Positions 33,275 through 43,503 of a stretch of DNA of 64,000 nucleotides are shown here, piece by piece. The stretch comes from Burkholderiaceae bacterium (GTDB lineage: Bacteria > Pseudomonadota > Gammaproteobacteria > Burkholderiales > Burkholderiaceae_E): the NCBI GenBank assembly GCA_021166725.1, contig JAJPES010000027.1, positions 1 through 64,000 of the forward strand, in the 5' to 3' direction. The position numbers and the translations under genes are program-made. Each line of letters starts with the position of its first letter. Position 1 is the first letter of the stretch. Below the pieces are notes generated by a model. It saw only the letters and a program-made list of their open reading frames with translations, made no database searches and was not told the DNA's origin.

Positions 33275-36243
33275 AGCGTGAGCAGGGCAGGCGATTCTGG
33301 CGCAGCCTCGAGGAAGCGGCGGGCAGCGAAGACCTGGAGCAGTGGCTGCTCGACGAGTTTCCGCGCTTCGCCGATGCGCTGCCCACCGATCGGCGCGACT
33401 TCCTTCGCTTTCTCGGCGCATCGCTCGCACTGGGCGGCCTTTCCGGCTGCGGTCGCCCGCCGCAGGAAGAGATCGTTCCCTACGTGCATGGGCAGGAAGG
33501 GCAGGTCGCCGGCGTGCCGCGCTTCTTCGCGAGCGCGCTGAACCGGGAAGGCTACGCGCAGGGCGTGCTCGTCGAGAGTCACATGGGTCGTCCGACGAAG
33601 ATCGAGGGCAACCCGCGCCATCCGGCGAGCCTGGGCGCCACCGACATCCACGCGCAGGCGAGCGTGCTGCAGATGTGGGACCCCGACCGTTCGCAGGTCG
33701 TGCTGCATAGCGGTGAGCCGGCGCGCTGGGATGACTTCGCAGCCGCGCTAGTCGCGTCGATGGCGCGCTTCGACGCGAACGAGGGCGCAGGCCTGCGCGT
33801 GCTGACCGGCACCGTGACGTCGCCGACGCTGGCCGCGCAACTGGACGAAATCGCGCGCCGCTACCCGCGCGCGCATTGGCACGCACACCAGCCGTGCGAA
33901 AACGCGAATGCGCTCGCCGGCGCGCGCCTCGCCTTCGGTGCGCCGATGGCCACGCGGCATCGCTTCGATCGTGCGCGCTGCGTGCTTGCGCTCGACGCCG
34001 ACTTCCTCACCGATCCGGCGGCCGGCGTGCGCAACGCGCGCGACTTCGTCGCGGCGCGCGACGTCGATGCCCGGGCACGGATGAACCGCTTGTACGTCGT
34101 CGAAGCGACGCCGTCGCTGACCGGCGCGATGGCCGATCATCGGCTGCCGCTCGAAGCCGCAGGCATCGAGGGCTTCGCGCGGCAACTGGCGCAGCGACTC
34201 GACATTCGGCCGGCATCATCGGCGTCGCAGTCGCAGGCTTCGTCCTCGTTCTCCGCGGCGTCGTCTTCGAGATCGCCGCCCGCGTCGTCCGGGCATGAAC
34301 GCTGGCTGGACGCGCTCGCCGCCGATCTGCAGGCAAATCGCGGCTCTTCGCTCGTCGTCGTCGGCCGGTCGCAGCCGCCGTCCCTGCACGCGCTGGCGCA
34401 TGCGATCAACGCGCACCTGGGCAACGTCGGTCGCACGCTCGATTATTGCGAACCGATCGAACGCGTGCCCGGTGAAGACGGCAAGCTCGCCGATCTCGTG
34501 GCCGCGATGAACGCCGGTGAGGTCGACACGCTGTTCGTACTCGGCGCCAATCCGGTCTACGACGCGCCGTCCGATCTCGCCTTCGCCGACGCTGCGAAGA
34601 AGGTTGCGCATCTCGTGCATCTCGGCCTGTATCGCGACGAGACCGCGGAACTGGCCGAGTGGCACCTGCCACAGGCGCACGAACTCGAGAGCTGGGCGGA
34701 CCTGCGCGCCTGGGACGGTACGGCGAGCGTCGTGCAACCGCTGATTGCGCCGCTCTACGACGCAAAGTCGTCGCAGCAGTTGCTCGCGATGCTGCTCGGC
34801 GATTTCCGGTCCGACGGCAGGACGCTCGTGCGCGCCCATTGGCAATCGGTCGTGAAGAGCGACTTCGAGTCTTTCTGGACGAAGGTGTTGCAGACGGGCG
34901 TCGTCGCGGACACGGCCTTCGCAGCACAGGCGGTGACGCCCGATGCGCCGGAATCGGTCGACGCGCGGGCGCCCGTCGTCGAAGCCCGGCTCGAGCTCCT
35001 GTTCCGTCCCGATCCCACGATCGGCGACGGTTCGTGGGCGAACAACGGCTGGCTGCAGGAGTTGCCCAAGCCGCTGACGCAACTGACCTGGGACAACCCG
35101 GCGCTGGTCAGCCCTGCGCTGGCTGCTCGTCATGGGCTGTCCAACGGCCAATGGGTCGAGCTGCGCTCGCAAGGGCGCAGTCTCGCCGTGCCGGTCTGGA
35201 TCATGCCGGGGCAGGCGCCGGCGAGCGTCACGCTGCACCTGGGCTACGGACGACGGCGCGCCGGACGCATAGGCGACGGGCAGGGTTTCGACGCCTACGC
35301 GCTGCGCACGTCGGCCGCACCGTGGATCGCCGACGATCTCGAGCTCGTGCCGCTCGGCGGGCACTACGAGCTCGCCGGCACGCAGCATCACTTCCTGATG
35401 CAGGGCGAAGGGCTCGTGCGCACGGCGACGCTCGAAGCATTTCTACGCGATCCGCACTTCGTCGATGCGTACGATGCGCACGCGCCGAAGCCGCCGAGCC
35501 TGTATCGCAAGGTCGCGCGCGGGCAGTACGCCTGGGGCATGAGCATCGACCTGAATGCGTGCATCGGCTGCAAGGCGTGCACGATCGCCTGCCAGGCGGA
35601 GAACAACATCCCCGTGGTCGGAAAGGACCAGGTGCAGCGCGGCCGCGAGATGCACTGGATTCGCGTCGATCACTACTACGAGGGCGAGGCGGCCGACCCG
35701 CGCACGGTGTCGCAACCGGTGCCGTGCATGATGTGCGAGCGCGCGCCTTGCGAGGTCGTCTGTCCGGTCGGCGCCACCGTGCACGATCACGAAGGGCTGA
35801 ACGTGCAGGTCTACAACCGTTGCGTCGGCACGCGCTTCTGCTCGAACAACTGCCCGTACAAGGTGCGCCGCTTCAACTTCCTGCAGTACGCCGACAGGGA
35901 CACGGCGCAGCTGAAGGCGCAGCGCAATCCGCAGGTCTCGGTGCGCCGCCGCGGCGTGATGGAGAAGTGCACCTACTGCATCCAGCGCATCCAGGCCGCG
36001 CGCATCGTCGCCGACCGCGAGCATCGCCACGTCGACGACGGTGAAGTGCGCACCGCCTGCCAGGCGGTGTGTCCGACGCAGGCGATCCGCTTCGGCGACA
36101 TGTCGGATCCGACCACCGACGTCTCGCGGCACAAGGCGTCGGCGCGCAATTACGTGCTGCTCGACGAACTCGATACCCGTCCCCGCACGAGCTATCTCGC
36201 GCGCATCCGCAATCCGAACCCGGATCTCGACGAGGCAGGCTGA
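33262..36243 (+). CDS. actB: Alternative complex III subunit ActB, iron-sulfur protein fused to molybdopterin-type domain
   Basis: A 993-aa protein. A Tat motif (DRRDFLRFLGASLALGGL) is near residue 50. A large domain of the molybdopterin-oxidoreductase fold follows (residues about 80-730), which in ActB carries no Mo cofactor. The C-terminal 250 residues hold four iron-sulfur cluster motifs (CIGCKACTIACQAENN, CMMCERAPCEVVCPVG, CVGTRFCSNNCPYKVRR, CTYCIQ). This fusion is specific to ActB. It faces the periplasm and relays electrons from ActC to ActA. A Ser-rich tract at 34218-34290 (SSASQSQASSS) is a likely flexible loop. Confidence 0.9.
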   Translation: MPPLKREQGRRFWRSLEEAAGSEDLEQWLLDEFPRFADALPTDRRDFLRFLGASLALGGLSGCGRPPQEEIVPYVHGQEGQVAGVPRFFASALNREGYAQGVLVESHMGRPTKIEGNPRHPASLGATDIHAQASVLQMWDPDRSQVVLHSGEPARWDDFAAALVASMARFDANEGAGLRVLTGTVTSPTLAAQLDEIARRYPRAHWHAHQPCENANALAGARLAFGAPMATRHRFDRARCVLALDADFLTDPAAGVRNARDFVAARDVDARARMNRLYVVEATPSLTGAMADHRLPLEAAGIEGFARQLAQRLDIRPASSASQSQASSSFSAASSSRSPPASSGHERWLDALAADLQANRGSSLVVVGRSQPPSLHALAHAINAHLGNVGRTLDYCEPIERVPGEDGKLADLVAAMNAGEVDTLFVLGANPVYDAPSDLAFADAAKKVAHLVHLGLYRDETAELAEWHLPQAHELESWADLRAWDGTASVVQPLIAPLYDAKSSQQLLAMLLGDFRSDGRTLVRAHWQSVVKSDFESFWTKVLQTGVVADTAFAAQAVTPDAPESVDARAPVVEARLELLFRPDPTIGDGSWANNGWLQELPKPLTQLTWDNPALVSPALAARHGLSNGQWVELRSQGRSLAVPVWIMPGQAPASVTLHLGYGRRRAGRIGDGQGFDAYALRTSAAPWIADDLELVPLGGHYELAGTQHHFLMQGEGLVRTATLEAFLRDPHFVDAYDAHAPKPPSLYRKVARGQYAWGMSIDLNACIGCKACTIACQAENNIPVVGKDQVQRGREMHWIRVDHYYEGEAADPRTVSQPVPCMMCERAPCEVVCPVGATVHDHEGLNVQVYNRCVGTRFCSNNCPYKVRRFNFLQYADRDTAQLKAQRNPQVSVRRRGVMEKCTYCIQRIQAARIVADREHRHVDDGEVRTACQAVCPTQAIRFGDMSDPTTDVSRHKASARNYVLLDELDTRPRTSYLARIRNPNPDLDEAG

Positions 36244-36245
36244 AG

Positions 36246-37613
36246 ATGGCATCGACCGCTCGGTCGTCCCCGCTCGCACCGGTGATCGCTCCCGGCGAGA
36301 CGGCGACGTCGGTGAGCGAGACGATCTCCGCCATCGCTTCGGCGCGGCGCTTCGGCCTGCTGTGGCTGGCCGGCTTCGCCGTTTCGCTGCTGCTCACGGC
36401 GCTGCTCGCCTTCGGCGTCGGCTGGCTGCTCTACGAAGGCGTGGGCATCTGGGGATTGAGTATTCCGGTGGCGTGGGCGTTCGCGATCGCCAACTACGTC
36501 TGGTGGATCGCGATCGGCATGGGCGGCACCTTCATCTCGGCAGCGATGTATCTCGCGCGCCAGCCGTGGCGCACGTCGATCAACCGTTTCGCGGAGACGA
36601 TGACCGTGATGGCCGTCTCCGTGTCGGGCATCTTCCCGATCCTGCATCTGGGCCGGCCCTGGTTCTTCTACTGGCTGTTCCCGTACCCCGACGTGATGAA
36701 CGTCTGGCCGCAGTGGCGCAGTTCGCTCGAGTGGGACTTCTGGGCGATCCTCGCCTACCTGATCGTCTCGATCCTGTACTGGTACGTCGGGATGCTGCCC
36801 GACCTCGCCACGCTGCGCGATCGTGCGCGCACGCGCACGCGGGCACGCTTCTACGGACTGCTGTCGCTCGGCTGGCGCGGCGAGGCGCGGCACTGGCGTC
36901 GCTTCGAGTCGTTGAACCTGCTGCTGGCCGGGCTCGCCGTGCCGCTGGTCTTCTCGGTGCACAGCATGGTCGCGCTCGACTTCTCCGAAGGTCTCGTGCC
37001 CGGCTGGCACTCGACGATCTTTCCGCCGTTCTTCGTCGCCGGCGCGCTGTTCTCGGGCTTCGCGATGGTGCTCGTGCTCGCGCTGTCGATCCGCCGTCAC
37101 TTCGGCCTGCAGGCCTATCTCACCGATCGCCACGTCTCGAACATGGCGAAGATGATGCTCGCCGCCGGCCTGGTCGTGGACTACAGCTACTTCTCCGAGA
37201 TCTTCACGGCGTTCTACGGCATGGACCGCTACGAAGTGGCGATGACGCTGAACCGGATGTTCGGCGCCTACGCCTGGGTGTTCTGGGGAACGATCGTCTT
37301 CAACGTGCTGGCGATCCAGCTGCTGTGGTCGGCCCGCCTGCGCCGCAACCACACGGTCGTGTTCCTGGTGAGCCTGGGCGTGCTGTTCGGCATGTGGCTC
37401 GAGCGCTTCATGCTGATCGTCACCAGCCTGTATCGCGACTTCGTGCCGTCGTCCTGGGGAATGTTCTATCCGACCTTCTGGGACATCGCGTTCCTCGCCG
37501 GGTCGATCGGGCTGTTCCTGGTGATGTTCCTCGTCTTCGTGCGCCTGATGCCGGTGCTGTCGATGTCGGAGCTGCGCAAGCTCGTGCATCGCCGCGACGA
37601 GGGCCGGACATGA
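36246..37613 (+). CDS. actC: Alternative complex III subunit ActC, NrfD-like quinol-binding membrane protein
   Basis: A 455-aa NrfD/PsrC-family protein with about ten membrane helices. Signature segments are WWIAIGMGGTFISAAMYLAR, HLGRPWFFYWLFPYP and GLVVDYSYFSEIFTAFYG. It provides a quinol site facing the periplasmic side and hands electrons to ActB. It starts 2 bp after actB and its end overlaps actD (ATGA). Confidence 0.9.
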   Translation: MASTARSSPLAPVIAPGETATSVSETISAIASARRFGLLWLAGFAVSLLLTALLAFGVGWLLYEGVGIWGLSIPVAWAFAIANYVWWIAIGMGGTFISAAMYLARQPWRTSINRFAETMTVMAVSVSGIFPILHLGRPWFFYWLFPYPDVMNVWPQWRSSLEWDFWAILAYLIVSILYWYVGMLPDLATLRDRARTRTRARFYGLLSLGWRGEARHWRRFESLNLLLAGLAVPLVFSVHSMVALDFSEGLVPGWHSTIFPPFFVAGALFSGFAMVLVLALSIRRHFGLQAYLTDRHVSNMAKMMLAAGLVVDYSYFSEIFTAFYGMDRYEVAMTLNRMFGAYAWVFWGTIVFNVLAIQLLWSARLRRNHTVVFLVSLGVLFGMWLERFMLIVTSLYRDFVPSSWGMFYPTFWDIAFLAGSIGLFLVMFLVFVRLMPVLSMSELRKLVHRRDEGRT

Positions 37614-38152
37614 GCGACGACGCGCGCATCCATGGCCTGCTCGCCGAGTTCGGCGCGGCCGACGAGTTGCTGCGAGCGGTCGAGCGCGCGCGCGCCGAGC
37701 GCTACTCGGCGATCGAGGCGTTCTCGCCCTTTCCGATCGACGGCCTGGCCGAGGCGATCGCGCCCGGTACCCACGGCGGCGTCGCACCGTGGATGCTGGC
37801 GGGCGCGGTGCTGGGCGGGGGCGGTACGTACCTGCTGGAGTGGTATTCGGCGGTGATCGACTATCCGATCCTCGTCGGCGGACGCCCGCTGAACAGCTGG
37901 CCGGCATTCCTGCCGCCGGCCATCGAGATGACCGTGCTGGGGGCGGTGATCTTCGGCGTGCTCGCCATGCTGATCGCCAACGGCCTGCCGCGACTGCATC
38001 ACCCGCTGTTCGGCATCGCGGCGTTCGAGCGTGCCAGCTCCGATCGCTTCTTCCTCCTCGTGCACGCCGACGATCCGCGCTACCAGCGCGAGCGCACGCG
38101 GGCGTTCCTCGCTGCGCTCTCGCCGCTGTCGCTGACCGAGGTCGCGGCATGA
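37610..38152 (+). CDS. actD: Alternative complex III subunit ActD (DUF3341)
   Basis: A 180-aa DUF3341 protein. A soluble N-terminal part starts DDARIHGLLAEFGAADELLR and contains YSAIEAFSPFPIDGL. Two membrane helices follow (residues about 58-78 and 100-125), then a C-terminal stretch with RFFLLVHADDPRYQ. It is a structural subunit of the complex. Its start and end overlap the neighbouring genes by ATGA. Confidence 0.9.
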   Translation: MSDDARIHGLLAEFGAADELLRAVERARAERYSAIEAFSPFPIDGLAEAIAPGTHGGVAPWMLAGAVLGGGGTYLLEWYSAVIDYPILVGGRPLNSWPAFLPPAIEMTVLGAVIFGVLAMLIANGLPRLHHPLFGIAAFERASSDRFFLLVHADDPRYQRERTRAFLAALSPLSLTEVAA

Positions 38153-38712
38153 GCGCGCGCCTGGCTTGCCTCGGGGTCGTGCTGGCAAGCGGACTTCTCG
38201 CCGGCTGCGAGCGCGCGATGCACGAGATGTACGATCAGCCGAAGTACGAGCCGCTCGAGCCGAGCACGCTCTTCGCCGACGGCAATTCGTCGCGTCCGCA
38301 GGTGCCGGGCACGATGGTCGCCGCAAAGGGCGAGACCGCGGCAATGCAGCGCGGCTTCACCGACCCGCTGCCGGTTACGCCGGCGCTGCTCGCGCGCGGA
38401 CGCGAGCGCTTCGACATCTACTGCGCGCCCTGCCACAGCCGCGCCGGCGACGGCGACGGCATGCTGCCGCGGCGGGGATTTCCCTCCCCGCCCAGCTATC
38501 ACAGCGAGCGTCTGCGCAACGTGTCCGACGGCTACCTCTACCAGGTGATCCGCGACGGCTATGGCGCGATGTATCCGTATGGAGACCGGATCGCGCCGCA
38601 CGATCGATGGGCGATCGTCTCCTACATCCGTGCGCTGCAACTGAGCCAGCACGCGGCCGTTTCCGCACTGGGCGCCGACGACCGCCGCAAGCTCGAAGAG
38701 GCGACGCGATGA
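38149..38712 (+). CDS. actE: Alternative complex III subunit ActE, monoheme cytochrome c lipoprotein
   Basis: A 187-aa lipoprotein. The signal ends with LLAGC (lipid-attached Cys near residue 20). One heme motif, CAPCHSRAGDGDGM, lies near residue 91, and a Met in GAMYPYGDR may be the axial ligand. It probably takes electrons from ActA and gives them to the caa3 oxidase encoded downstream. It is ATGA-coupled to actD and actF. Confidence 0.9.
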   Translation: MSARLACLGVVLASGLLAGCERAMHEMYDQPKYEPLEPSTLFADGNSSRPQVPGTMVAAKGETAAMQRGFTDPLPVTPALLARGRERFDIYCAPCHSRAGDGDGMLPRRGFPSPPSYHSERLRNVSDGYLYQVIRDGYGAMYPYGDRIAPHDRWAIVSYIRALQLSQHAAVSALGADDRRKLEEATR

Positions 38713-39875
38713 GCGGCCTGCCGCTCTCGCGCGCACGATGGGCGATGCCGGCGGTCGGCGTCGTCGCGCTTCTCGCCTGCCTGCTGCTCGGGTTCCCGCA
38801 GCCGAGACAGGCGTTGCTGTCCTACCTGCTGGCGTGGTTCTTCTTCACCGGGCTGACGCTGGGCAGCCTGGCGCTGCTGATGGTGCATCCGCTCACCGGC
38901 GGGCGCTGGGGCGAGTCGATCCGCCCGCAACTGCTGGCAGCGGCGCGCGCGCTGCCGCTGCAGGCGCTGCTCGTGTTGCCGATCCTGTTCGGGATGCGCG
39001 TGCTCTACCTCTGGGCGCAACCGCAGGCGATCGCGGCCAGCGAGCAGCTGCAGGCGCAGGGCTGGTATCTCGCCGAGCGCTTCTTCGTGATCCGCACGAT
39101 CGCCTGGTTCGCGCTGTGGCTATGGTTGTGGAGCGCGATCGATCGCCGGCTGCGCGATCCGGCGCGGATCGACCGCCTGCCCGCACTGGCCGCCGGTGGC
39201 CTGATCGTCTACGCGCTGAGCATGTCGCTGGCGGCGACCGACTGGGTGATGTCGCTGCTGCCGCAGTGGCGCTCGTCGATCTTCGGAATGCTGGTCGTTA
39301 CCGGCCAGATGCTCGCCGCGGCAGCGCTCGCGACGTGGATGGCCGCGCGCCGCGATCCGCGTTCGCGCCGGGCGGCGCCCGATTCCGCGTTGCTGGCCGA
39401 TCTCGGCAACCTGCTGCTGATGTTCGTGCTCGCCTTCGCCTATCTGGCGTTCATGCAGTACCTGACGGTGTGGATCGCCGATCTTCCCGCCGAGCGAAGC
39501 TGGTACGTGCCGCGCACGCTGACGAGCTGGCGATGGCTCGCGTGGTTCCTCGTCGCGTTCCTCTTCGTCGTGCCCTTTGCCGTGCTGCTGTCGCGGCGCG
39601 CCAAGCGCATGCCGGTCGTGCTCGCGGCGGTGGCAGCGATGCTGCTCGCCGGTTCGATGGCGCACGCGCTGTGGCTCGTGGTGCCGAGCTTCCGGGCGCA
39701 AGGGTTCTCGTTGCGCTGGACCGACCTGTTCGCCGTGCTCGGTATCGGCCTGCTCTGGATCAGCCTCTATCGCGTGCAGTGGAACGCGCTGCGCGATCTG
39801 CCGTTCGCGGCGATGCCTGCACGAGCGGGGCCGCCGGGGCATGTGCAATCCGGGAAGGAACATCGGCATGGCTGA
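38709..39875 (+). CDS. actF: Alternative complex III subunit ActF, second NrfD-like membrane subunit
   Basis: A 388-aa membrane protein with about ten helices. It is a shorter paralogue of ActC, with LLMVHPLTGGRWGESIRPQL and SLAATDWVMSLLPQWRSSIF typical of ActF. It supports complex structure and may take part in proton movement. Its last 8 bases overlap the next small gene. Confidence 0.9.
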   Translation: MSGLPLSRARWAMPAVGVVALLACLLLGFPQPRQALLSYLLAWFFFTGLTLGSLALLMVHPLTGGRWGESIRPQLLAAARALPLQALLVLPILFGMRVLYLWAQPQAIAASEQLQAQGWYLAERFFVIRTIAWFALWLWLWSAIDRRLRDPARIDRLPALAAGGLIVYALSMSLAATDWVMSLLPQWRSSIFGMLVVTGQMLAAAALATWMAARRDPRSRRAAPDSALLADLGNLLLMFVLAFAYLAFMQYLTVWIADLPAERSWYVPRTLTSWRWLAWFLVAFLFVVPFAVLLSRRAKRMPVVLAAVAAMLLAGSMAHALWLVVPSFRAQGFSLRWTDLFAVLGIGLLWISLYRVQWNALRDLPFAAMPARAGPPGHVQSGKEHRHG

Positions 39876-40245
39876 GTCGGCGCCCCGCTTCGGCCACGAG
39901 AGCTCGTCCGTCTCGTGGCGCCTCGTTCTCGGTGTCGTCGCGATTCTCGTCGTCGTCGTCGTCGTCGCGGTCGTCGCGCTGCATTTCGTGCTGACGGACT
40001 GGGCCATGCCGCAGCACGAGCAGGTCGTCGCGCGGCGCGGCACCGTTCCGCCGGCGCCGCGGCTGCAGCCCGATCCGCGCACCGACCTGGCGGAACTGCG
40101 CAGGGAGAAGAGCGCGCTGCTATCGGGGTACGCGTGGGCCGATGCCGAGCACGAGTTCGCGCGCATTCCGATCGAACGCGCGATGGCGCTGTATGCGCAG
40201 CGGCGCTCGGCGCAGGCGCGCGAAGCCTCGTCGGTGGCGCGATGA
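39868..40245 (+). CDS. Small single-helix membrane protein between act and cox genes
   Basis: A 125-aa protein. One very regular Val-rich helix (LVLGVVAILVVVVVVAVVAL) is followed by a periplasmic part of about 75 residues (QPDPRTDLAELRREKSALLSG, then EFARIPIERAMALYAQRR). Such a tail recurs in small proteins encoded in act-cox operons. It could link the two complexes or help assembly (inference from place). It overlaps actF and coxB. Confidence 0.72.
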   Translation: MAESAPRFGHESSSVSWRLVLGVVAILVVVVVVAVVALHFVLTDWAMPQHEQVVARRGTVPPAPRLQPDPRTDLAELRREKSALLSGYAWADAEHEFARIPIERAMALYAQRRSAQAREASSVAR

Positions 40246-41210
40246 ACGACTTCTTCCATTTCCTGCCGGAAGCGTCCAGCGTCGCTTTCCGCCTCGACGT
40301 GCTGTTCTGGTCGCTGATCGCGTTGTCGGCCGTGGTCGCGCTCGGCGTGTCGATCGCGCTCGTCTGGTTCTCGGTCAAGTACCGGCGCGGCAGCCGTGCC
40401 GATCGCAAGGACCGGCACCGCCAGAGCCTGCCGGTCGAGCTCACCTGGACGCTCGTGCCGCTCGTCGTCTTCCTCGCGATCTTCGGCTGGAGCTTCGTGC
40501 TGTTCGCCGAGCTGCACACGCCGCCGGCCGATGCGACGACGATCTACGTCGTCGCCAAGCAGTGGATGTGGAAGGCGCAGCATCCCGGAGGCCAGCGCGA
40601 GATCAACGTGCTGCACGTGCCGCTGGGGCATCCGGTGCGATTGACGATGACCTCGCAGGACGTGATCCACGATTTCTACGTGCCGGCGTTTCGCGTCAAG
40701 CAGGACGTGATTCCCGGACGCTACACCGAGATGTGGTTCACGCCGACGGAACTGGGCGAGTTTCCGTTGTTCTGCGCCGAATTCTGCGGACTCGATCACT
40801 CGCGCATGACCGGCTCGATCGTCGTGATGCGACCGGCCGAGTTCGCCGACTGGCTCGACGGCCAGCGCGGCGGCGAAGGGCTCGCCGCGCGCGGCGCGCT
40901 GCTCTTCCGGCGTCTGGGCTGCAGCGGCTGCCACGGCGCGAACTCGAGCGTGCACGCGCCCGATCTCGACGGCCTGCTCGGCCGGCCGGTACATCTGTCG
41001 GACGGCACGACGGTGGTCGCCGATGCCACCTACATCCGCGACTCGATCCTGCTGCCGGCCCGCCAGGTCGTTGCCGGCTTCGCGCCGATCATGCCGAGCT
41101 TCGCCGGGCAGGTCAGCGAGGAGGACCTGCTCGCGCTGGTCTCCTACCTCGCGTCGACGCCGTCGGCGGCGGCCAACGGCACCACGGAGAACTCGCATGA
41201 GCGCCGTTGA
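40242..41210 (+). CDS. coxB: Cytochrome c oxidase subunit II with C-terminal cytochrome c (caa3 type)
   Basis: A 322-aa protein. Two membrane helices (residues about 15-40 and 65-90) precede the cupredoxin domain with the CuA ligands: the first His in VIHDFYVP, then [14 protein letters not shown] with two Cys, His and Met. A fused cytochrome c follows with CSGCHGANS near residue 228. This marks a caa3 oxidase, which needs no separate soluble cytochrome. It overlaps coxA by 14 bp. Confidence 0.92.
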   Translation: MNDFFHFLPEASSVAFRLDVLFWSLIALSAVVALGVSIALVWFSVKYRRGSRADRKDRHRQSLPVELTWTLVPLVVFLAIFGWSFVLFAELHTPPADATTIYVVAKQWMWKAQHPGGQREINVLHVPLGHPVRLTMTSQDVIHDFYVPAFRVKQDVIPGRYTEMWFTPTELGEFPLFCAEFCGLDHSRMTGSIVVMRPAEFADWLDGQRGGEGLAARGALLFRRLGCSGCHGANSSVHAPDLDGLLGRPVHLSDGTTVVADATYIRDSILLPARQVVAGFAPIMPSFAGQVSEEDLLALVSYLASTPSAAANGTTENSHERR

Positions 41211-42825
41211 TCCATCGATCCCGGTTGCGATCGACTCGAGCGCCTCCGGCAGTTACCTCGTCGGCGACGACTCGATCATCGGCTGGCTCACCACGCGCGA
41301 CCACAAGCGCATCGCGATCCTCTACGCGCTGGCGATCACCTTCTTCTTCTTCCTCGGCGGCGCCGCCGCCACGCTCGTGCGGCTGAACCTTTTCGATCCG
41401 AGCGGCTCGCTGCTGAGCGCGTCCACCTACAACAAGGCCTTCACCTTCCACGGCGTGGTGATGGTCTGGTTCTTCCTGATCCCGTCGATTCCGGCCACGC
41501 TGGGGAACTTCCTCGTGCCGCTGATGATCGGTGCTCGCGATCTCGCGTTTCCCCGCCTGAACCTGGCGAGCTGGTACCTGTTCGTCGGCGGAGGGCTGTT
41601 CGCCATCGCGGCACTGCTCGCCGGAGGCGTAGACACCGGCTGGACCTTCTATACGCCGTTCTCGACGATGTTCTCGAACTCGAACGTGATGCTGGCGGTG
41701 ATCGGCGTGTTCATCACCGGCTTCTCGTCGATCCTCACCGGGTTGAACTTCATCGTGACGGTGCACACGATGCGCGCGACCGGCATGCACTGGATGCGCC
41801 TGCCGCTGTTCGTGTGGGCGATCTACGCCACATCGCTCGTGATGGTGCTGGCCACGCCCGTGCTCGCGATGACGCTGTCGCTGATCGGACTGGAACGCAT
41901 CGCCGGCGTCGGCATCTTCGACCCGGCGCTGGGCGGCGACCCGGTGCTCTTCCAGCACCTGTTCTGGTTCTACTCGCACCCGGCCGTCTACATCATGGTG
42001 CTGCCCGCGATGGGCGTTACGAGCGAGCTGATCAGCTGCTTCGTGCAGCGGCGCGTCTTCGGCTACCGCTTCATGACGTGGTCGATCCTGGCGATCGCCG
42101 TCATCAGCTTTCTCGTCTGGGGCCACCACATGTTCGTCGCCGGACAGTCGATCTACGCGAGCATGGTGTTCTCGATCCTCAGCTACCTGGTTGCCGTGCC
42201 GTCGGCGATCAAGATCTTCAACTGGACGGCCACGCTCTACAAGGGCGACATCACCTTCGAGGCGCCGATGCTGTACGCGCTGGGCTTCGTCGGCCTGTTC
42301 CTGATCGGCGGCCTCACCGGCCTGATCGTCGCCGCCACCGCCGTCGACGTGCACCTGACCGACACCTACTTCGTCGTCGCGCACTTCCACTACATCATGG
42401 TCGGCGGCTCGGTGATGGCCTACCTCGGCGGCATCCACTTCTGGTGGCCGAAGATCACCGGGCGCCGCTATTCCGAAAGCTGGGCGCGCTTCGCCGCGAT
42501 CCTGATGTTCTTCGGCTTCAACCTCACGTTCTTCCCGCAGTTCCTGCTCGGCTACCTCGGCATGCCGCGGCGCTACCACGCCTATCCGCCGCAGTTCGAG
42601 GGGCTGAACGTGCTGTCGTCGGCGGGCGCCTCGATCCTCGCCGTCGCCTACCTGCTGCCGCTGTTCTACCTGCTTTGGTCGCTGCGCTACGGCGAGGCGG
42701 CGAGCCACAACCCGTGGAACGCGCGCGGCATCGAGTGGCAGACCGCGTCGCCGCCGCCGCAGGAGAACTTCGTGCGCGCGCCGGTCGTGCGCGAGGCCTA
42801 CGCCTACGACGAGCCCGCGCCGTGA
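41197..42825 (+). CDS. coxA: Cytochrome c oxidase subunit I
   Basis: A 542-aa heme-copper oxidase core with 12 or more helices. Ligands visible: the heme a His in [12 protein letters not shown], the CuB His-Tyr segment [15 protein letters not shown], the HH pair in WGHHMFVAG, and the heme His pair in [12 protein letters not shown]. The YSHPAVY motif replaces the Glu of classical A1 enzymes. The subunit therefore looks like an A2-type oxidase with the Tyr-Ser alternative at the end of the D channel. It reduces oxygen and pumps protons. Confidence 0.93.
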   Translation: MSAVDPSIPVAIDSSASGSYLVGDDSIIGWLTTRDHKRIAILYALAITFFFFLGGAAATLVRLNLFDPSGSLLSASTYNKAFTFHGVVMVWFFLIPSIPATLGNFLVPLMIGARDLAFPRLNLASWYLFVGGGLFAIAALLAGGVDTGWTFYTPFSTMFSNSNVMLAVIGVFITGFSSILTGLNFIVTVHTMRATGMHWMRLPLFVWAIYATSLVMVLATPVLAMTLSLIGLERIAGVGIFDPALGGDPVLFQHLFWFYSHPAVYIMVLPAMGVTSELISCFVQRRVFGYRFMTWSILAIAVISFLVWGHHMFVAGQSIYASMVFSILSYLVAVPSAIKIFNWTATLYKGDITFEAPMLYALGFVGLFLIGGLTGLIVAATAVDVHLTDTYFVVAHFHYIMVGGSVMAYLGGIHFWWPKITGRRYSESWARFAAILMFFGFNLTFFPQFLLGYLGMPRRYHAYPPQFEGLNVLSSAGASILAVAYLLPLFYLLWSLRYGEAASHNPWNARGIEWQTASPPPQENFVRAPVVREAYAYDEPAP

Positions 42826-43496
42826 GCAGCGCCGCCGTCTCCGCACGCGACGCGCCGCATCGGGCGCCGCAGCCCGCGATGCAGTTCGACAACGCCGGAC
42901 AGCAGCGCGCCGCGGCGCAACTCGGGATGTGGGTGTTCCTCGCCACCGAGGTGCTGTTCTTCGGCGTGCTCTTCGCCAGCTACGTGCTGTGCCGCATCCG
43001 CTTTCCCGAGGCCTTCGCGCTCGGCAGCCGCCATACCGACGTGGTGCTCGGTTCGATCGAGGCGGTGATCCTGCTCGTGAGCAGCGCCGTCGTCACCTGG
43101 GCGGTGGCGCTGGTCGCACTCGACGAGCGGCGCCTGGTCGTGCGCCTGCTCGCGTTCGCTGCCCTGCTCGGGCTGGCCTTCCTCGCGCTGCACGGCATCG
43201 AGTACTGGAACGAGTACCACGAGGGATTGATGCCCGGCGTCGCCTGGACGCAGGTGGGCGAGCACGCGGCGACGATGCAGCAGTTCTTCTTCCTCTACTA
43301 CGCGATGACGCTCTACCACAGCCTGCACGTGACGATCGGCGTCGGCGTGCTGGTCACGCTCGCGGTGATGATGCACAACGGACGCATCGGCAGCATCTGG
43401 CCGACGCCGCTCGTCGTCGGCGGACTGTACTGGCATCTGGTCGACATCGTCTGGATCTTCCTGTTCCCGCTGATCTACCTGGTCGATCGGAGCTGA
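42822..43496 (+). CDS. coxC: Cytochrome c oxidase subunit III
   Basis: A 224-aa protein with five helices. It starts at the GTG at 42822 overlapping coxA. Motifs: [20 protein letters not shown] with its conserved Glu, [16 protein letters not shown], and [20 protein letters not shown]. The short, five-helix type is usual for caa3 oxidases of this layout. It stabilises subunit I. Confidence 0.9.
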   Translation: MSSAAVSARDAPHRAPQPAMQFDNAGQQRAAAQLGMWVFLATEVLFFGVLFASYVLCRIRFPEAFALGSRHTDVVLGSIEAVILLVSSAVVTWAVALVALDERRLVVRLLAFAALLGLAFLALHGIEYWNEYHEGLMPGVAWTQVGEHAATMQQFFFLYYAMTLYHSLHVTIGVGVLVTLAVMMHNGRIGSIWPTPLVVGGLYWHLVDIVWIFLFPLIYLVDRS

Positions 43497-43503
43497 GAAG
43501 CCG

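Noticed and set aside
33262-36243. ActB as a true molybdopterin enzyme (formate dehydrogenase or polysulfide reductase)
   Set aside because: Gene order actABCDEF plus a caa3 oxidase and the fused iron-sulfur C terminus identify alternative complex III, whose ActB carries no Mo cofactor.
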